Program-made: the position numbers and the translations under genes | Notes under the pieces: generated by a model | Database searches by the model: none | Seen by the model: the letters and a program-made list of their open reading frames with translations, nothing else | What the model was told of the DNA's origin: nothing | Part shown: in pieces, positions 42,989 to 47,227 of the stretch | Layout: each line of letters begins with the position of its first letter | Position numbering within the stretch: position 1 is the first letter of the stretch | NCBI GenBank assembly: GCA_024763055.1 | Contig: JANTGH010000010.1 | Span: forward strand, 1-47,227 | From: Desulfobulbaceae bacterium | Lineage (GTDB): Bacteria; Desulfobacterota; Desulfobulbia; Desulfobulbales; Desulfobulbaceae | Reading direction: 5' to 3' | Length of the DNA stretch: 47,227 nt

Positions 42989-43705
42989 GTGGGAAAGGCC
43001 AGTATTCTTGTTATTGAAGACGATCTTGATATCCAGCAGCTTGTCAGTTACAACCTGATCAAGGCAGGATTTAATGTCAGCTGCGCTGATTCCGGTGAGG
43101 AGGGGCTGCAGGTTCTCCAAAATGAATCCATCGACCTCCTGCTTCTTGATCTTATGCTGCCCGGTAAAGACGGCATGGAAATATGCACCATGATCAGAAA
43201 AAAAGCTGCTACTGCAAGCATGCCGATTGTTATGATGACGGCAAAAGGTGAAGAGGAAGACATTGTGAGCGGTCTTGCAGCCGGCGCTGACGATTATGTA
43301 CCCAAACCTTTCAGCCCCAAGATTCTCATTGCCCGGATCCAGGCGGTCCTGCGAAGACGGCAGGAGAAAAAAAACGCCGAACAGAAGCCGGCGGATGAAA
43401 AAATTATCTACCCCTCCCTCGTTATTCACCCGGGACGGTACGAGGTTCTGGTTGAAGGTAAACAGGTGCATCTTACCACCACCGAATTCACCATACTGGA
43501 ACAGCTGGCCTCACGTCCTGGCTGGGTCTTTTCACGTCGGCAGCTCATCGACGCCATTCGCGGCTATGATTACCTGATAACTCCCAGGGCCATTGATGTT
43601 CAAATCTTTGGACTGAGAAAAAAAATGGGACAGCTGGGATCGTACATCGAAACCGTACGTGGTGTAGGGTATCGTTTCAAAACAGAGGAAGAGGAAGAGC
43701 AATGA
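42989..43705 (+). CDS. phoB: Phosphate regulon response regulator PhoB
   Basis: A 238-residue OmpR-family regulator. The receiver has Glu10-Asp11-Asp12, phospho-acceptor Asp54 (LLLLDLMLPGKDG), Thr in MMTAKG and Lys in VPKPF; the winged-helix domain begins near LVIHPGRYEV and ends with YIETVRGVGYRF. The start is the GTG at 42989, preceded by GGAG at 6 bases; the longer frame to 42866 would run across the Pho-box array. Confidence 0.93.
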   Translation: MGKASILVIEDDLDIQQLVSYNLIKAGFNVSCADSGEEGLQVLQNESIDLLLLDLMLPGKDGMEICTMIRKKAATASMPIVMMTAKGEEEDIVSGLAAGADDYVPKPFSPKILIARIQAVLRRRQEKKNAEQKPADEKIIYPSLVIHPGRYEVLVEGKQVHLTTTEFTILEQLASRPGWVFSRRQLIDAIRGYDYLITPRAIDVQIFGLRKKMGQLGSYIETVRGVGYRFKTEEEEEQ

Positions 43706-45504
43706 AAAATACGCGGTTGTTCTGGCAGATTTTTTTCCCTGTCCTGTTCATTATCCTGACCTCGGTCTCTGCCACTACCTGGATTGGAGCCCATTTTATA
43801 CGCTCGTTCTATTATGAGCAGATGCGTGAGGACATCAAGGACAGGGCCTTGTTGGTCAGACCCAATATCCTGCAGCTGCTGGATGGGGATGGGCTGGAGT
43901 TGCAGGAATTCTGCCGGGTAAACGGACGGCTGGCCGGTACACGCATTACGGTCATTCGCAGAGACGGCAAGGTGCTTGCGGACTCTAATGAAAATCCGGA
44001 GAGGATGGACAACCATGGCACCCGTCCGGAGATACTCCTTGCTTTTGGCGGTTCGGTGGGTTCCTCCTTTCGCCTGAGTAAAACACTGGGCCGGATTATG
44101 CTCTATGTGGCCATTCCCCTGAAAGAAAAAAAACCTGAAGATGGAGTTCTGCGTCTTTCCGTCCCGGCTACGGCCATGGATGAGGTGCTGGCGGCAATTT
44201 ATCACAAGATCATCCTGGGCACCTGTCTGGTCGGTCTGCTGGCGGCAGTGTTCTCTTATTGGCTGGCGCGTCGTATCAGCAGACCTCTTGAGGAAATGCG
44301 GAAGAGTGCGGAACATCTGGCCGAGGGCGGAACAGATACGCGCGTTGTCACTGAGAGCGCCCACATATCAAAAGAGACATCGAAGCTGGCCCGGACCATG
44401 AACACTATGGCCGATCAGATAACCGCCCGCATCAAGACGATAACCCGACAACACAACGAGCTCAAGGCCGTCTTTGCCAGTATGACGGATTCGGTGCTGG
44501 CCATCGGCACTGATCACCGGATTATCAGGGTGAACAGGGCTGCCGGTCAACTGTTTGGAATTGAGAAAGACATCGTCAAAGGAAAGCCCGTTGAGGGTGT
44601 GCTGCGCAATATGCTGCTGCAGGATTTAATCACCCGGGCGCTTGCAAGCAGCACCCCACTGGAAGAAGACCTGGTCCTGAACATTGATTCCAGAAAAACC
44701 ATCCTCAAGACCCGCAGTGTACCGCTTCTCAACGAAGAAGGCGGCAAACTGGGGGTACTACTGGTCATGAACAACCTGACCCGGGTCAACAGACTGGAGA
44801 GCATCCGGCAAAACTTTGTCGCCAACGTCTCCCATGAGCTGAAGACCCCGATAACAGCCCTTCACGGGTATGTGGAAACGCTTCTGGATGGGGCCTGGAA
44901 AAATCCTGAGGAGTTAAAGGAATTTCTGCAGATTATTAATCGGCAGTCTCTCAGGCTCGAGGCCATTGTTGATGATCTGCTCAGCCTTGCCAGGATTGAA
45001 GATAAGTCGAGCAAGAATAATGTGCACCTGGCAGAGGAAATAATCAAATCCATTTTGGAGAACAGTATCCAGGCCTGTTCTCTTCAGGCTGAAGAGAAGG
45101 GAGTGCGGGTGAAACTGGACTGTGAAAAAACGCTCAAGGCGAATGTCAACCGATCCATGCTTGAACAGGCTGTCGTCAACCTGCTGGCCAATGCGATTCG
45201 GTACAGCCCTGAAGGGGAACAGGTTACAGTCCGGGCCATTGTGCAGCCGGACATAGAGGGAAAAAAGCTGGTGCGGATCAGTGTCAGCGACAGGGGGCCC
45301 GGCATCGGGCCGGAGCATATTGACCATATTTTTGAGCGGTTTTATCGCTGTGACAAGGGCAGAAGCCGGAAAGAAGGCGGCACCGGTCTCGGGCTTTCCA
45401 TTGTCAGGCATATCGCCGGTTGCCACGGGGGAACTGTGGAAGTAAAATCCAGTGTCGGGACAGGGGCAACATTTACCATCAGCCTTCCGGCCCGGTCAGT
45501 ATAA
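43702..45504 (+). CDS. phoR: Phosphate regulon sensor kinase PhoR
   Basis: A 600-residue membrane histidine kinase: helix 1 (residues 8-30), a periplasmic domain to about 165, helix 2 (168-188), HAMP, PAS (about 250-365), HisKA with NVSHELKTP (His378), and a HATPase domain with NLLANAIRYSP, DRGPGIG and GTGLGLSIV. Unlike E. coli PhoR it has a real periplasmic sensor domain. Its ATG overlaps the phoB stop (ATGA). Confidence 0.95.
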   Translation: MKNTRLFWQIFFPVLFIILTSVSATTWIGAHFIRSFYYEQMREDIKDRALLVRPNILQLLDGDGLELQEFCRVNGRLAGTRITVIRRDGKVLADSNENPERMDNHGTRPEILLAFGGSVGSSFRLSKTLGRIMLYVAIPLKEKKPEDGVLRLSVPATAMDEVLAAIYHKIILGTCLVGLLAAVFSYWLARRISRPLEEMRKSAEHLAEGGTDTRVVTESAHISKETSKLARTMNTMADQITARIKTITRQHNELKAVFASMTDSVLAIGTDHRIIRVNRAAGQLFGIEKDIVKGKPVEGVLRNMLLQDLITRALASSTPLEEDLVLNIDSRKTILKTRSVPLLNEEGGKLGVLLVMNNLTRVNRLESIRQNFVANVSHELKTPITALHGYVETLLDGAWKNPEELKEFLQIINRQSLRLEAIVDDLLSLARIEDKSSKNNVHLAEEIIKSILENSIQACSLQAEEKGVRVKLDCEKTLKANVNRSMLEQAVVNLLANAIRYSPEGEQVTVRAIVQPDIEGKKLVRISVSDRGPGIGPEHIDHIFERFYRCDKGRSRKEGGTGLGLSIVRHIAGCHGGTVEVKSSVGTGATFTISLPARSV

Positions 45505-45717
45505 ACTTCATACCGGGTTGAACGATCTCTTTGACCGTTTAAGGAGCTTGAGGGAATTACAGCGTATCTTCGATTGACAGGGACACCTCTTGAATATCCG
45601 AAGGCGCCCTCCGGCGAGTGCGGGGAATATTTACTGGTATTGACGACACGACATATTGCCGCTCTTGAACCTGCAACTCTACGGATTTGGGTCCGGTCTG
45701 TATCATAAGTCCTTCTT
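45505..45717. other. Intergenic region between phoR and the caspase-like gene
   Basis: 213 bases without a gene. A small GC-rich dyad near 45598-45625 (cgaaggcgccctccggcg) could be part of a phoR terminator, but no T-run follows. I see no clear promoter. Confidence 0.35.
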
Positions 45718-46383
45718 ATGCGAGTATTTATCATAGAATGTCCAAATCCCATTGATCTTCTTCAGGGAAGAAATGAAGGCAACAGTCTGGAACAAATCTG
45801 TAAACTGGTCGGTCATGAAGTCACCAGCTTTCACCCTCGATCCAAAGATGAGCTGCAGACTGTATGCGGATATATTTCAAGTATCGACCGTGAACATGAT
45901 GATACAGATAAACCTGACTTGCCTGTTTGCGTACATATCTCCAGTCATGGTGAAGAAGATGGCCTGATTTTTGGTAAGGATATTGTCAGTTGGAATGAGT
46001 TAATGGAAATACTGGAACCAATCTGTACAAAAAAATCTATCTATCGAGGGGAGAATATTTTAATAATATCAGCCTGTGAAGCAAAGCAGCAAAAGCTGAC
46101 CGAAAAAATACAGAAAAAGATCCAGATCAGCAAGGCCTTTCAGCCGCCAAAACATTTTTTCGTCACAGCTGATAAAAATGTGTATTGGACGGATGCAGTT
46201 GTTGCCTGGGCATTATTCTATAACAAAATCCCCAAAGCAAACTTGTCGAAAAAAAAGAAAATAATTGCGGTGCTGTGCCTTATCGAAAAAGCTGGGTTAG
46301 GGTGTATTTATTACTACAGATGGCTTGGCAAAAATAAGAAATATCAATGTTACAGCGCAGCAGGCAGGGTTGCCGGTGTTTAA
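45718..46383 (+). CDS. Stand-alone caspase-like (C14/CHAT-type) protein
   Basis: A 221-residue protein with the caspase-fold catalytic dyad: His77-Gly78 in CVHISSHGEEDGLIFG and Cys120 in ILIISACEAKQ, 43 residues apart, each at the end of a hydrophobic strand. The N-terminus is a further strand (MRVFIIECPN), and the C-terminus is Lys-rich (ANLSKKKKIIAVLC). No fused effector or repeat domain is present. The coding sequence is visibly more A+T-rich than the pho genes, hinting at horizontal origin. No ribosome binding site is obvious, so the start is uncertain. Bacterial caspase homologues are often immune or stress proteases. Confidence 0.65.
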   Translation: MRVFIIECPNPIDLLQGRNEGNSLEQICKLVGHEVTSFHPRSKDELQTVCGYISSIDREHDDTDKPDLPVCVHISSHGEEDGLIFGKDIVSWNELMEILEPICTKKSIYRGENILIISACEAKQQKLTEKIQKKIQISKAFQPPKHFFVTADKNVYWTDAVVAWALFYNKIPKANLSKKKKIIAVLCLIEKAGLGCIYYYRWLGKNKKYQCYSAAGRVAGV

Positions 46384-46572
46384 GCGGAAAACAACATGCA
46401 CAAAAAGCTGAGTGTTCTTTGTGATGGCGTAGCAAAAACAAAACAATCACCAGGCAGGAAAAAGTTACGTTGATGAGATCAATATAGCCTGGAGAGTTAT
46501 CAGGTCGTACAGAGACGGCGACTGCATGGTGATTGTTCGTGTCTCATGTCAATGACATCCGGTCATAAGACT

Positions 46573-46701
46573 TTATTTTTTCTTCCCTTTTTTTCCCTTT
46601 TTTCCTTTTTTTGATTTCTTATTCTTCTTCTCTTTCTTGGCTTTTTTCAGCTCTTTCTTTTTAGCAGCTTCTTTTTTCTTTCCTTTTTTCTTTTTAGCCA
46701 T
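46573..46701 (-). CDS. Tiny lysine-rich protein
   Basis: A 42-residue frame, too short for most gene finders, with an ideal GGAGG 6 bases before its ATG. The product starts MAKKKKGKKKEAAKKKEL and ends KKGKKGKKGKKK; 27 of 42 residues are lysine, the rest mostly Ala, Gly and Glu. It resembles the basic tails of bacterial histone-H1-like or ribosome-associated proteins and would bind nucleic acid or another polyanion. Lysine codons alternate AAA and AAG, so it is not simply a poly-A tract. Confidence 0.6.
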   Translation of the reverse strand: MAKKKKGKKKEAAKKKELKKAKKEKKNKKSKKGKKGKKGKKK

Positions 46702-47125
46702 TGTGTCCTCCTTGTGGTAAATGGGTCAGGATTCGAACATATACACCATATAAAATGACCTGTAGTCATATTATATGTCTTTATGTTCTATAAATATGAT
46801 ACCTTGTCAAGGGAATTTATACCCCTTAGTCATGTTTTATGGTATTTTTATATAATTGCAGATACAACCTTCGTCCAAAATGATCCTCGGGGATTGGCCA
46901 GGTTGTTAAATAACACTTACTATTTACCATATAATATAACCAATAAGACTTATATATGGTTTTTGTCAAGAAAAATAGTTACAATTTATGAAATTTTTCT
47001 TGAACCTAACCTGAGCGTTGCACCATGATTATGGGCGATAAAAAGAAGAGTGGTTTTATGTGGCGGTCCGGAATGCCCCGGACGGGTATTTGTGTAAAAA
47101 TAAATAATATCAAGTAGATACAGAG
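46702..47125. other. A+T-rich intergenic region
   Basis: About 420 bases of A+T-rich sequence. An 81-residue open frame at 46783-47028 lacks a ribosome binding site and looks accidental. A short hairpin, gtccgg and ccggac with a 6-base loop, lies near 47070-47090. A 29-codon frame starting near 47027 (MIMGDKKKSGFMWRSG) is possible but unsupported. The left part should hold the promoter of the Lys-rich gene. Confidence 0.35.
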
Positions 47126-47227
47126 ATGACCTTTATTGAATTTAAAAAATTACTTCTGGATGCGGAGATCACCCTGCCCAAATTCTGCGACCTGATCAAG
47201 GTCAGTGATAAAAACCTGCAGTCATAT
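47126..47227 (+). CDS. Start of a small HTH-type protein (truncated by window)
   Basis: The last 102 bases encode 34 residues, MTFIEFKKLLLDAE followed by ITLPKFCDLIKVSDKNLQSY, and run off the window. The spacing of hydrophobic residues and the LPKFCDLIKVSDKNLQSY stretch suit a Cro/CI-type helix-turn-helix in which LIKVSDKNLQ is the recognition region. A weak GAGATG-type start context is present. Function beyond DNA binding cannot be given. Confidence 0.5.
   Translation, partial: MTFIEFKKLLLDAEITLPKFCDLIKVSDKNLQSY

Noticed and set aside
46783-47028. 81-residue open frame in A+T-rich DNA
   Set aside because: No Shine-Dalgarno and no recognisable pattern; likely chance in low-GC sequence.
1-47227. 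CRISPR arrays, tRNA and rRNA genes
   Set aside because: No regularly spaced repeats with spacers and no cloverleaf or rRNA core sequences were seen.

Overview
The window looks like chromosomal DNA from a sulfur-metabolising member of the Desulfobacterota, probably close to the Desulfobulbales. The main evidence is a complete dsrMKJOP operon (membrane redox complex of dissimilatory sulfite reduction) preceded by an RsbRD-type N-terminal-domain gene. Other hints are a 2-hydroxyacyl-CoA dehydratase activase-type ATPase, a YedF/TusA-like protein, a spd/mitochondrial-type EF-G and a PyrK/PyrDB-type dihydroorotate dehydrogenase. No rRNA, tRNA, CRISPR array or transposase gene was recognised. All family calls come from reading motifs; no database search was run.

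Layout. 0-2.6 kb (+): a BadF-type activase, then three small envelope or metal-type genes and one inverted-repeat element. 2.6-7.2 kb (-): a tightly packed pyrK-pyrD-aroD-aroE-aroA operon ending in a strong bidirectional terminator. 7.4-8.8 kb: a prepilin peptidase and a zinc-ribbon PilZ protein, convergent. 9.1-15.0 kb (-): RsbRD-type gene, dsrM, dsrK, dsrJ, dsrO, dsrP, closed by a strong terminator. 15.1-24.2 kb (-): prc protease, yedF, a metallo-beta-lactamase-fold hydrolase, an HDOD protein, a small conserved-looking protein, a eukaryotic-type hisA, a RecA-like ATPase and an EF-G gene with a possible small RNA or attenuator upstream.

24.6-37.1 kb (+) is the most unusual part. It holds an FHA-GAF-AAA+ regulator with a degenerate sigma54-contact loop, two secreted proteins built of 35-39-residue Asn/Gly repeats, a third small secreted protein, a CsgG-like lipoprotein fused to a peptidoglycan-binding domain, a small membrane-anchored protein, a secreted VWA protein, an FHA-FHA-ABC transporter fusion, a transmembrane Ser/Thr kinase, a lipoprotein and a PP2C phosphatase. 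Read together it suggests an envelope or surface-fibre export system controlled by Ser/Thr phosphorylation. I regard it as the best candidate for an undescribed system.

37.1-45.5 kb is a full phosphate regulon: on the minus strand phoU-pstC-pstA, pstS, pstB and a previously uncallable 59-residue membrane peptide; on the plus strand phoB-phoR. Two arrays of 11-bp GTT-type direct repeats look like Pho boxes. 45.7-47.2 kb is more A+T-rich: a stand-alone caspase-like protein, a 42-residue protein that is 27/42 lysine, and the start of a probable small HTH protein cut by the window end.

Three inverted-repeat (MITE-like) elements with different termini, at 1.9, 8.9 and 30.2 kb, carry the same internal core (18 bp identical in two, split in the third).
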